64,000 nucleotides of DNA from CAUZIR01 sp034421295 (GTDB taxonomy: Bacteria; Chloroflexota; Dehalococcoidia; Lucifugimonadales; UBA2962), in contig DAOUKM010000010.1 in NCBI GenBank assembly GCA_034421295.1, forward strand, positions 1 to 64,000, written 5' to 3'. Both the position numbers and the translations under genes were made by a program. This document shows positions 17,432 through 25,224 of this stretch, piece after piece (within the stretch, counting starts at the first letter, position 1; every line of letters starts with the position of its first letter). A model generated the notes under the pieces. It saw only the letters and a program-made list of their open reading frames with translations. It searched no databases and was not told where the DNA came from.

Positions 17432-18460
17432 ATGAGCGACTCCTGCTTGCCCCTGCTACCGACCACGGTTGTCGGCTCCCACGCGCTCCCCAGCTGGCTG
17501 TACACGGTGATCGAGAAGATCGAGGCCGGCGAGTACGGACTGACCGATACGCGCGAGGCCTACAACGACGCCGTCGACCTGGCCATGGCGGATCAGACGA
17601 GGGCCGGCGTCGACATCATCTCGGACGGCGAGATGAGGCGGTGGATGTTCGTTCAGAACTTCTACGACCACATAACCGGCATCGCAGAGGAGCCTTTGCT
17701 CCGCACGGTCGGCCCTTACGGATACGACAGTCCGAGGCGCTACAGGGCGGTCGAGAAGGTGCAGGTGCCGGACGGCCTCGGGATCGTCGAAGAGTTCGAG
17801 TACGCCCGATCCCGCACCGATGCCCCGCTCAAGGCGACCTGTCCCGGACCGATTACCCTCTCGATGCACATCAGGCCCGGCAGCGTGTATCCGGACCGGG
17901 TGTCGATGGCCGCCGAGTTCGCTTCGATAATCAACTCCGAACTGCGCAGGCTGGTCGAGGCGGGGGCCAGCCTGATCCAGCTGGACGAGCCTTCTTTTGC
18001 GATCGTCCCCGGGGCGCTCTCTGAGTGGGTGGATCTATTCAATACCTGCATCGAGGACGTGGAGGCCAAGACCGCGCTTCACATCTGCTTTGGCAACCTT
18101 GCCTCAAGGCCTAGGGGAAAGCGAGAGTACGAATGGATGTGGCCCGCCCTGCTCGATGCCAAGGCCGACCAGCTCGTGCTGGAATTCGCCAACCGGGAGC
18201 TGGTCGACGTGGGGCTATGGCGGGAGGTCGCAGAGGAGCGCGAGCTTGGAGCGGGCGTCATCGACGTTAAGTCCTTCTACATCGAGACGGCGGACGATGT
18301 CGCAGAGCGCATCCGGCGCTTCCTTCAGTTCGTGCCTGCCGAGAAGCTGTGGATCAATCCCGACTGCGGTTTTTTCACGGTGCCCAGGTGGCTTACCGCC
18401 CTGAAGCTCAACTCCATGGTGGCCGGCACCAGAATCGTCCGACGGGAGCTGACCGGCTAG
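17432..18460 (+). CDS. MetE C-terminal-domain-like protein (cobalamin-independent methionine synthase family)
   Basis: 342 residues forming one (beta/alpha)8 barrel of the UROD/MetE-like superfamily. The zinc-site pattern is present: HxC in ALHICFGN, a Glu in LVLEFANRE, and Cys in INPDCGFF. The N-terminal half of classical MetE is absent, so it is the short form found in archaea and many bacteria, acting as a methyltransferase or on other thiol/methyl substrates. The ATG at 17432 opens MSDSCLPLLPTTVVGSH, the usual N-terminal barrel strand; an upstream extension of the frame looks noncoding. It is followed after 9 bases by the acyl-CoA ligase gene. Confidence 0.85.
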   Translation: MSDSCLPLLPTTVVGSHALPSWLYTVIEKIEAGEYGLTDTREAYNDAVDLAMADQTRAGVDIISDGEMRRWMFVQNFYDHITGIAEEPLLRTVGPYGYDSPRRYRAVEKVQVPDGLGIVEEFEYARSRTDAPLKATCPGPITLSMHIRPGSVYPDRVSMAAEFASIINSELRRLVEAGASLIQLDEPSFAIVPGALSEWVDLFNTCIEDVEAKTALHICFGNLASRPRGKREYEWMWPALLDAKADQLVLEFANRELVDVGLWREVAEERELGAGVIDVKSFYIETADDVAERIRRFLQFVPAEKLWINPDCGFFTVPRWLTALKLNSMVAGTRIVRRELTG

Positions 18461-18469
18461 GGGTTCGGC

Positions 18470-20101
18470 TTGGACGCCGCCAGCGCCGCTAGGACCATAG
18501 TCGGCCGCCGCACGGTCGCCAGCACCCTTGAGCACCGCGCCAGGGTCGACGCCGAAAAGACGTTCCTGATATTCGAGAACGATCTCGGCGAGGTTAGCTC
18601 CTGGACCTACGGAGACTTCAACCAGACCGTCAACCGGGTCGCGGGCGGCCTTTTGGGACTGGGCGTACGCAGGGGCGAGCGGATCAACCTTCACATGACC
18701 AACCGGCCCGAGTTTCTCTTCTTCTGGTTCGCAGCGGCCAAGCTCGGAGCGGTCATGGTGCCCACCAACCCCCTGTCCCCCCCGGATGAGCTGGCCTACC
18801 CGCTCGGCCACTCCGAGGCGATCGTGACGGTGACCCTCCCACACCTGCTGGAAAACGTGCTGGCCGCCCGCCGGCGCTGCCCTGCGTTGCGCAGCGTGAT
18901 CGTCTGCGGCCGTCCGGCCGACGACATGGGAAGTGACCCGGCGCCCGGAGAGCCGGACGTGATCGAGTTCAGCGAGCTTTGCCGGGGGCAACCGGACCAG
19001 CCTCCCAGGATCGACCAGGACCCCCTTTCCGACGTGGCGGTCCTCTACACGTCCGGAACGACGAGCCGCCCAAAGGGGGTCATGGTCACCAATGCCAACT
19101 ACGTGTTCCTCGGCGAGCAGATCTCAAAGAACGTGGGGCTGACACCCGACGACCGATGGCTGGTCACTCTGCCTCTTTTCCACGGCAACGCCCAGTACTA
19201 CTCGGTAATGACAGCCCTCACGGTCGGTGCGAGTCTGGCCGTCATGTCGCGTTTTTCCGCCTCCCGGCTCATGCGTCAGGCGGCAAGGCACTGCTGCACG
19301 GTTCACAGCTCCCTGGCGACGCCGCTTCGAATGGTGCTCGCCCAACAGCATCACGAGACGGACGGCCTGAGCGGACTCAGACTGGTCATCTTCGCCCAGA
19401 GCCTGACGCCGGAGCAGTACGAGGAGTGGGACCGGCGCTACGGGGTTCCATTGCTGCAGATCTTCGGGATGACCGAGACGATGGGGCAGCCGCTGGTCAA
19501 CCCGCTCAACTATCGGCGCGACCATTCCACGATAGGCCTTCCGGCCATGGGCTACGAGTGCCGCGTAGTGGACGAGAATGGGCGGGATGTGCCCTCCGGA
19601 GAGGCGGGCCAGCTCATCGTCAGCGGCATCCCGGGCGTGACGATCATGAGGGGCTACCTTCGCGATCCGGAGAACACCGCAAGGACGCTGAGGGATGGGT
19701 GGCTGTGGACGGGAGATGTCGTAAGGGTGGGCGAGGACGGGTATTTCCACTTCCTGGACCGCGCCAGGGAACTCATCCGAAGGTCGGGTGAGAACATCTC
19801 GGCCGGAGAGGTCGAGGCGGTGCTCAAGTCGCACCCGGCGGTGGAGGACGCGGCGGTCATTGGCCTGCCGGACGAGATGTACGATGAATCCGTCAACGCG
19901 TTCGTGGTGCTCTCCGAAGGAGCCAGCGCGTCCGAAGACGAGATAATGGAATTCTGCCGGGCGCGGCTGTCCAAGTTCAAGGTGCCCGGTTCGATAGTCT
20001 TCAGGGATGATTTCCCGAGGACCTCTACCGGCAAGGTACGCAAGGTCGAACTTAAAGAGGCGGCACTGGCCGCACTGAGGAGAGATACGGATGGCGCTTG
20101 A
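18470..20101 (+). CDS. AMP-dependent acyl-CoA synthetase/ligase
   Basis: 543 residues of the ANL superfamily. The P-loop-like motif LYTSGTTSRPKGV lies near residue 191, the FGMTE motif near 332, and the hinge WTGDVVR near 410. The C-terminal SGENISAGEVE and the catalytic lysine in TSTGKVRK are also present. It activates a carboxylic acid as acyl-AMP and transfers it to CoA. The sequence is close to crotonobetaine/carnitine-CoA ligase-like enzymes, but the acid is not predictable. The start is TTG, nine bases after the previous stop. The next gene, a thioesterase-like protein, overlaps its end by 11 bases, so ligase and hydrolase are made together. Confidence 0.9.
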   Translation: MDAASAARTIVGRRTVASTLEHRARVDAEKTFLIFENDLGEVSSWTYGDFNQTVNRVAGGLLGLGVRRGERINLHMTNRPEFLFFWFAAAKLGAVMVPTNPLSPPDELAYPLGHSEAIVTVTLPHLLENVLAARRRCPALRSVIVCGRPADDMGSDPAPGEPDVIEFSELCRGQPDQPPRIDQDPLSDVAVLYTSGTTSRPKGVMVTNANYVFLGEQISKNVGLTPDDRWLVTLPLFHGNAQYYSVMTALTVGASLAVMSRFSASRLMRQAARHCCTVHSSLATPLRMVLAQQHHETDGLSGLRLVIFAQSLTPEQYEEWDRRYGVPLLQIFGMTETMGQPLVNPLNYRRDHSTIGLPAMGYECRVVDENGRDVPSGEAGQLIVSGIPGVTIMRGYLRDPENTARTLRDGWLWTGDVVRVGEDGYFHFLDRARELIRRSGENISAGEVEAVLKSHPAVEDAAVIGLPDEMYDESVNAFVVLSEGASASEDEIMEFCRARLSKFKVPGSIVFRDDFPRTSTGKVRKVELKEAALAALRRDTDGA

Positions 20102-20459
20102 GGATGTCCAGGCTGGCGATGCGGCCAGCGTCGATTACGAGGTCACAGGGGAGATGACGGTCAATCGCACCGGCAAGGCCGGGGCCGATGTGCTGTCCAC
20201 GCCGTCCCTGCTCAACCTGATGGAACTGACCTGCATTGCCGCCACCGACCACAAGATCGCCCCTGAGATGGCGACCGTTGGTTACGCGGTGGACGGGCTA
20301 CGGCACCTGGCGCCAACGGCCCTGGGAGAGACGGTTACCGTAAGCGTGCGTCTGACCGAGGTTGACGGCAGAAAGTTCACCTACGACATTGAGGCTTTCG
20401 AGGCGGAAAAGAAGATCGGCGTCGCACACCACAGGCGTGCCGCCATACCGGCGGGCTGA
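20091..20459 (+). CDS. Hot-dog thioesterase, fluoroacetyl-CoA thioesterase (FlK)-like
   Basis: 122 residues with the FlK-type hot-dog pattern: STPSLLNLMELTC near residue 37, then TVGYAVDGLRHLAPTALGETVTVSVRL. In the family, Thr, Glu and His of these segments form the catalytic set that hydrolyses small acyl-CoA esters. The true substrate is unknown. The 11-base overlap with the acyl-CoA ligase gene implies coupled translation. A role in proof-reading or releasing a CoA product of the same pathway is likely. Confidence 0.83.
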   Translation: MALEDVQAGDAASVDYEVTGEMTVNRTGKAGADVLSTPSLLNLMELTCIAATDHKIAPEMATVGYAVDGLRHLAPTALGETVTVSVRLTEVDGRKFTYDIEAFEAEKKIGVAHHRRAAIPAG

Positions 20460-21278
20460 CTACACGGCATCTTTCGCCGTCGCCTGCAGCCTGTCCGTTC
20501 ACCCGGGCATGGACTCTTGATAAGGTAGCCTACCCAACCGCTTCGACCGTCTCCCCATCGGTTGCCCTGCGGGCAAGGGGGAAGGGAAACTGCTCCCAGA
20601 CCCTGCTCCAGCCCGCATGCCGGTATGCGGGCCGCCTCATGTACGCGAAAATTTGAAGTGTGAATCGGCATGCGGGTAGGGATCACCAAAGCGCCTTAAA
20701 GTAGAAGCTCACCTTGATCTTTTACGCCTATCTGCCCCCGGCGGGCAGACCCAGCGCTCGTCAAGGTTCCCTTCTTGGACGCGACACGGTTACGGAGGGA
20801 CTCGAGGCTCACGAACGTGACACCGTGATGCGCAGCATCAACTGGTAGCCAGCCTCCCAGGGTTGCTCCGCTCTTTACCTGCACGGCGATGGCCCGCTGT
20901 TGCCGGGAGATCCCTCCGTAACCGATTGTTATACTGGCCGGCATGATCGCCCGGATGCTGAGGTCGATGCAGAGGTCGGTGAGGATCATCCGGACGGCTT
21001 CTGGTCCATGGCACCTTCGCCTGTGACAGTTTTGCCGGAATATGCTGATCAAGGTCTGGCGCCGGAGCCTCTGCTGCGGGCACCCCGGGGAGCCGGGATG
21101 CTGAGCGGAAGCCATCGACGCTCCCGGCGGGAGTCATCATCACCATCATCACCACCGGCACTAGCGCAGGTTCGGCTTCTCCTCGGAGCCGCAGACACCC
21201 GGCCCCCGTAACCGGGCCGGTCATACCGTCTGCAGCCAGTTTTAGGCCGGTGGGAGGACCGCACAGCTGGAGAGAGCG
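20460..21278. other. Long intergenic region with hairpins
   Basis: About 820 bases. A perfect 8-bp hairpin (GCCCGCAT / ATGCGGGC, six-base loop) lies at 20611-20632, and a CAT/CAC-rich microsatellite-like run near 21140. A 7-bp stem (CCGGCCC / GGGCCGG) lies near 21198-21219, shortly before the membrane gene that follows. A minus-strand frame of about 80 codons begins at 20944; it resembles nothing I know and I do not call it. No RNA gene is recognised. Confidence 0.4.
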
Positions 21279-21710
21279 ATGCACGACATCAAGCGAGTCG
21301 TAGGCCTGACGCTGTTTGCCTACGCCTTCATCTACACCGCCCAGGTAATCTTCAGTCGCTTTTATGTAGACCTGCTCCATCCGCAGGAGATCTGGGACAT
21401 CTTTAACTACGTCACCGGGATCGGCATCCTGATCGCCATCGCCGTCGCTGTCCTGCACAGGCGCGAATCGGCCAGCGATGCCGATCCAGTACGCCGCCTG
21501 ACGGGCCAGGCAGGCGTATACGGCGCGCTTGCCCTGGCGATAATCTTCTTCCCGCTCTGGTTCTCGCTGCTCATGGGCGATACCCAGTCCGAAGCCCAGA
21601 ACGTCGGCTGGATACTGGTCTCGATCCTCAACCCGCTCGTGCTGGCCAACGCGGGCTCCCGTCTCTGGAACGCGCCCGGTTCCGAGCGGGTAAGGACGGA
21701 AGCAGCCTAA
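21279..21710 (+). CDS. Small four-helix membrane protein, paralogue of the gene at 14669
   Basis: 143 residues with four predicted helices (about residues 7-27, 42-62, 80-102, 112-130). A GGAGAGAG ribosome-binding site precedes the ATG. Helix 3 ends with PLWFSLLMGD, matching HNWFSLLADG of the other small membrane protein in the window. The middle loop of both carries basic and acidic residues. No catalytic or metal-binding motif is evident. Family unknown to me. Confidence 0.75.
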   Translation: MHDIKRVVGLTLFAYAFIYTAQVIFSRFYVDLLHPQEIWDIFNYVTGIGILIAIAVAVLHRRESASDADPVRRLTGQAGVYGALALAIIFFPLWFSLLMGDTQSEAQNVGWILVSILNPLVLANAGSRLWNAPGSERVRTEAA

Positions 21711-21786
21711 CGCCGAGCTGACAATAGGGCGGCACCTGGCCCATTCCCTTCGCATCTTCACTTCGGAACGGCAGCGACTGATCGAC

Positions 21787-21806
21787 CGGTCCGCAAGGAC
21801 GGACCG
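21787..21806 (+). terminator. Hairpin downstream of the small membrane protein gene
   Basis: A perfect 7-bp stem (CGGTCCG / CGGACCG) with a six-base loop, about 75 bases after the stop codon. There is no T-tract, so intrinsic termination is only a possibility. Between it and the left island end (22112) I see no gene; this stretch should contain the native promoter of the monooxygenase gene now at 48 kb. Confidence 0.3.
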
Positions 21807-22111
21807 AGCAGGCCGACCAGGACCGTCAATCTCTAACTCCCCGCGCCCGGTCCGCCTGAAACATTCCGTCCCGCCACGGCCCCGGGCCGTCGCCGAACTT
21901 GCCACCCCCAGCCATGTGCTCTATTTTCGATGCACAGTGAACCATATCGTTCCTCTCGGTTCCGCACCTGTCTCCCCCTTTCCGGAGTGGAAGGGACGGT
22001 CCAAATGTAAGCTGGACGAGCTTGGTCCAAGAGAGGCGCCGGCAATTTGCACCCGAGCATACGGACTTTCCGAGGCCACGAAATGTTTGTGAATTTACCC
22101 AGGTGTAAGCA

Positions 22112-22131
22112 GTGAGTGCATTTGTCATAGG
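22112..22131 (+). repeat. Left attachment-site repeat (attL)
   Basis: This sequence equals the first seven codons (GTG, then Ser-Ala-Phe-Val-Ile-Gly) of the monooxygenase gene at 48 kb with one silent difference. It is preceded by AGGTG at ribosome-binding distance, as expected for the native start. After the repeat the sequence departs from the gene and no long frame continues, as expected for a split target gene. Confidence 0.78.
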
Positions 22132-22220
22132 GATACGCAGTCCGAAGCGTGCACCGCTGTATAGACGACCAAATGGTCCGACCACCAGCATCTGTTACCA
22201 ACGTTTCCACCACTTCTCAT

Positions 22221-22982
22221 CTAATCCGCACCTTCCTCAATCACCCGATAACCTGTTAATTCCGGGCGTTCAGGTTGTAGCACCTCGACGGCATGGGTGT
22301 CCTGGACAAGCCCCGTCTTTAGTGCGCCTACAACAGCAATGAAGTAATTCCAGGACTGGATCGTCATAGCCGGCGGCAAATTCAACAGCGCAACACCACC
22401 ATCAGGGAGAGGTAGTGACATTTTCGTGCGCTCCCCCTGAATTTCGGCCGTGGCTGTCTGTGGCGGCTGCGACTCCACTTCCTCGTCATGGCTCTGTTCT
22501 GCAGTCTCTGTCTCTGTCGATTCTGGAGTTTCAGCCACCTTCGCAAAATCCATTGTCTGCTGGAAACAGGCGACGACAGCTTTCGCTCCAGCTTCCGAGA
22601 AATTCATCTCCGTAACCAGCTTGGCAGTCAAGGCGCCGACAGATTTTGGACCCAAGGCGCGCAATTCTCGAAACAGCGAAGGAGCCAAAGCAGCTTGCTG
22701 CAGCACCGCCGAATAATCGGTCCCCTCTTGGTCTCCCCTAGCTAGCTTTATGCCTCTCAGTGTCACGTGTACGCTGTTCCCTCGACCTTGAACCAGCCCG
22801 AATTGCCGTAACGCAGCTATGTTCTTCTGAAATCCGCCACTTCCATACTTGTTACCCACAGCAGTGGCAGCTTCTTGCAGGGTGAATTCGCTTTTCTCAT
22901 GCTGTGTGTATATTTTGCGAACCAGTCCAATAGCGGCTCGCAGGTTCACTCTAGGATAGTTTGGGCTACGGTTAGTAGTCAT
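22221..22982 (-). CDS. Winged-helix-like protein of unknown function
   Basis: 253 residues. The N-terminal 75 residues look like a winged helix-turn-helix (FTLQEAATAVGNKYGSGGF, then NIAALRQFGLVQGRG). A second helical unit follows (ALGPKSVGALTAKLV). A Glu/Thr/Gln-rich linker (about residues 145-185) leads to a short C-terminal domain with LPLPDGGVALLNLPPAMT. The start has AGGAGAG upstream; a longer frame is possible but lacks support. I do not recognise the C-terminal domain. It is the leftmost gene of the island, transcribed toward the left attachment site. A regulator or DNA-binding accessory is likely. Confidence 0.7.
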   Translation of the reverse strand: MTTNRSPNYPRVNLRAAIGLVRKIYTQHEKSEFTLQEAATAVGNKYGSGGFQKNIAALRQFGLVQGRGNSVHVTLRGIKLARGDQEGTDYSAVLQQAALAPSLFRELRALGPKSVGALTAKLVTEMNFSEAGAKAVVACFQQTMDFAKVAETPESTETETAEQSHDEEVESQPPQTATAEIQGERTKMSLPLPDGGVALLNLPPAMTIQSWNYFIAVVGALKTGLVQDTHAVEVLQPERPELTGYRVIEEGAD

Positions 22983-23011
22983 TGCTCTCTCCTGTTCACT
23001 TTGCTGAGAAC

Positions 23012-23040
23012 AATATAGCATCAAAGGGCTTATTTGGCTA
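23012..23040 (-). promoter_or_regulatory. Possible promoter for the winged-helix gene
   Basis: On the minus strand a TATATT -10-like hexamer (23012-23017) lies 17 bases from a weak TAGCCA (23035-23040). This would start transcription about 20 bases before the gene's ATG. The region between here and 23567 (about 530 bases) holds no gene I can support. A minus-strand frame at 23294-23614 overlaps the end of the AlpA-like gene and may be noncoding. Confidence 0.3.
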
Positions 23041-23567
23041 GAAGGGAGCCAAGATAGCTGTATTTGCGCTAAGTCGCAGGCCGCACGAGCTATGACGTCT
23101 TGATCCAATCCACCGGTGTCCGAATGCACTCGCCGCAGGTTTCAACTTTGTCCATCTTCCACTTGGCGTAGCCCGTCCCGTCCCGCTTGGTTGCTTGGTT
23201 GGCAGTTTGATTTCAAAGCGAAGTTACTGCCGTAGTTAGGTCTCACGCCGCCGTGCAACTGCAGACGTGCAACCACGATCCCAGTTCTCCTCATCACGGA
23301 GCTCTGCAAATCGCCCTAAACAATGGGCGAAACCACGGGGCCTGGTCGGATTCGTCCGAGCGCGTTAGGATCGCGTCCAATTTCACGGCGTCGGAGGCGA
23401 GCCGGATAGGAAGCGTAAACTGGGTTCTAAGAGCGGCCTCAATGGGCCGATAGCATGGCGAAGCCCTACGCATCTCAAATGCGCGTGACGTGGCTGCAGC
23501 CTCTTTCGGCTGGCGCCTTGACCACGGTGTCGAGTCCTCTAGCGGGGCCTCATCATTCAGGACCGAT

Positions 23568-23768
23568 TCAACAATTGGAGGTACGTTCTTCGAGCCAGGC
23601 GTCCACCGACTCACGGCGCCACCTCAGAGTTGACGGGGAAAGCCGAAGTGGCGGAGGGAATCGGCCCGTGCGTGCCCAGCGTCGCAGAGTGGCAGGATGC
23701 ACGCGGCAAAGGTCTGCGACCTGACTAGTGGTCAACAACGAATCCCTCATCAGCTTCGAGTCTTTCAT
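23568..23768 (-). CDS. AlpA/excisionase-type helix-turn-helix protein
   Basis: 66 residues. The segment LLTTSQVADLCRVHPATLRRWARTGRFPPPLRLSPSTLRWRRESVDAWLEE is one MerR-like winged HTH as in AlpA and phage excisionases. These bind DNA near the attachment site to direct excision or activate the integrase gene. It is usual in islands with P4-type integrases, although here the integrase is at the other end of the element. Start: first ATG; an internal ATG six codons later is also possible. Confidence 0.8.
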   Translation of the reverse strand: MKDSKLMRDSLLTTSQVADLCRVHPATLRRWARTGRFPPPLRLSPSTLRWRRESVDAWLEERTSNC

Positions 23769-24177
23769 ATCTCCAACACCTCCATTTCCGGACCTGTATT
23801 ATCGCGAGGCCGGCAGTCTTAGTCCTACCAGAGCGCCACATGTCCGCCATTAAGACCAGTGTGAGTGCTCTCAAATCCGTTGCTAATCCCTTGTAAGGGA
23901 GTTCATTGATGTATCCCCCCTGTCGGGGATCGGTTTCCGCGTGGCCGAAGCAAGGCGTTTCGAGTTGTGGGGGCTCGCTCTCCTCTCGTCTGCTGGCCAG
24001 CCCTTGCCTCTGTAATCGAATCTCATTGCCGGCCGAGCTCGGCTTAACGGTTCGAAAGGAGGGCAAAATAGGACCCTTCCGGGACATGAGGGTCGAGAAG
24101 TTGCAGTCGGCGTACTCGTTGCTATCGACTATGGCCGACAGCAACGCCCGTAGTAACGCCTCGTAAGGCGGGATCAC
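23725..24177 (-). CDS. Hypothetical island protein
   Basis: 150 residues if it starts at the GTG at 24177, which has GGGAGG about seven bases upstream; an ATG farther upstream has no such signal. The sequence has a hydrophobic helix-like start (PPYEALLRALLSAIVDSNE) and a C-terminal segment LPYKGLATDLRALTLVLMADMW. It overlaps the AlpA-like gene by 44 bases in another frame. I do not recognise it, and it could be a degraded gene. Confidence 0.35.
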   Translation of the reverse strand: MIPPYEALLRALLSAIVDSNEYADCNFSTLMSRKGPILPSFRTVKPSSAGNEIRLQRQGLASRREESEPPQLETPCFGHAETDPRQGGYINELPYKGLATDLRALTLVLMADMWRSGRTKTAGLAIIQVRKWRCWRYERLEADEGFVVDH

Positions 24178-24334
24178 GTGGGGCCCTCCCTTCGAGACGT
24201 GTGGCGGGTGCGACATACAGGCATCATCAAGCGATCGCGCCGACTGATCTCAACGTAACGGAAGCAAGAGTCGTCCAGTTACCAATGCTCCACCCAACTG
24301 AACAAAATCAAGAACTTTCACCTTGACATTCCGA

Positions 24335-24469
24335 TTGGGAGTGTAGGCGGAGCCCCCTCCCAACACTTCATCCGAGCTGTCTAAACCTGCGAAGAACGCT
24401 GAGTCGTAAGTCTCGTGGCAGCGCGGTCAGAAGCCACACGTTGTGACTGCCCACAGACCCCGCGCTGCC
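24335..24469. other. Structured intergenic region with two inverted repeats
   Basis: TTGGGAG/CTCCCAA (24335-24341 with 24357-24363) and GGCAGCGCGG/CCGCGCTGCC (24417-24426 with 24460-24469) are perfect inverted repeats in an otherwise empty stretch of about 390 bases before the restriction operon. The second could form a 10-bp stem with a 33-base loop that itself folds (CACACGTTGTG). It might be a small RNA, a terminator/attenuator or a protein-binding site. Confidence 0.35.
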
Positions 24470-24568
24470 TCCACCAACCCTACGTGTCCCCGCCCTTACT
24501 AGAGGATGAGCTCTACCGCGACTTTGCCCCGCTTTCACCTTGTAAAGCAGCACGGGCTAGTGTTGCGT

Positions 24569-24597
24569 TTGGTATAGGGCACTAAATGTGATATAAC
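24569..24597 (+). promoter_or_regulatory. Promoter of the type I restriction operon
   Basis: TTGGTA (24569-24574), a 17-base spacer and TATAAC (24592-24597) give a good sigma-70-type promoter. The predicted start point falls on or next to the GTG at 24604, so the transcript would be leaderless or nearly so. Confidence 0.55.
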
Positions 24598-24603
24598 TCA
24601 ACA

Positions 24604-25224
24604 GTGGTTACAGTAAGGGAGCTAGCCGACGTATATCAGGGAGTTGCCCGTGCCGGGCACGGTGTCGGGGCACGTCGCGGAGAGTGGATGCTGCGAATCG
24701 TTGAAAGCGGTGACGTGCGCGACGACGGATGGCTGGACCTTGACGGACTCAACGACCTTGGATTCGTTCATGGCGTCCGCACCGAGCGTCACCTGCTGCG
24801 GCCCTTCGACCTGCTGCTTACGGCGCGTACAGCATCCATCCAGGTTGCTCTCGTGCCACCGGAGGTGTCGAGGACGGTGGCGGGCGTGACGCTATTGGTG
24901 GTGCGGGCGAAGCGCCCGGATTCCGGTATGGGGCACTGGCTCTGGTACTGCCTCACTTCATCACTTGGCCGGACGCAACTCGCCAAGCGGATGACGGTGA
25001 GTGCTACTCTCAAGTCTCTATCGGCCAAGAACCTGGGAGAGGTTCAGGTGCCCGTGCCGTCGCCACGTGACCTTGATGCGGTGGCCCGACTCGTAGAAGC
25101 GTCGGAGGAGGCGTATGTATCGGCGATTGAAGTCGCTCGGCTGCGTCGAGGTATGCTCCGTGACGCGGTGATTCATGAGCTAGCACACGGGGCCGTACCT
25201 GAAGCGTTGGGGAGGAGTTTATGA
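24604..25224 (+). CDS. Type I restriction specificity-like protein, single-TRD half subunit
   Basis: 206 residues with one target-recognition domain of HsdS type followed by the usual coiled helix (RDLDAVARLVEASEEAYVSAIEVARLRRGMLRDAV). A normal HsdS has two such halves. The central segment VSATLKSLSAKNLGEVQVPVPS matches the conserved end of a TRD. It overlaps the hsdM start by four bases (ATGA), so it is translated with the methylase. It may dimerise to recognise a symmetric target, or replace the full S subunit encoded downstream. Confidence 0.72.
   Translation: MVTVRELADVYQGVARAGHGVGARRGEWMLRIVESGDVRDDGWLDLDGLNDLGFVHGVRTERHLLRPFDLLLTARTASIQVALVPPEVSRTVAGVTLLVVRAKRPDSGMGHWLWYCLTSSLGRTQLAKRMTVSATLKSLSAKNLGEVQVPVPSPRDLDAVARLVEASEEAYVSAIEVARLRRGMLRDAVIHELAHGAVPEALGRSL

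Noticed and set aside
20696..20944. Minus-strand frame of about 80 codons in the large intergenic region
   Set aside because: No recognised family and no ribosome-binding signal; not called as a gene.
22112..22342. Open frame starting with the monooxygenase N-terminus (MSAFVIG) at the left att site
   Set aside because: After the seventh codon it is unrelated island sequence; it is the split end of the target gene, not a functional product.
23294..23614. Minus-strand frame overlapping the end of the AlpA-like gene
   Set aside because: Possible GAGG before its GTG, but composition and overlap suggest a chance frame.
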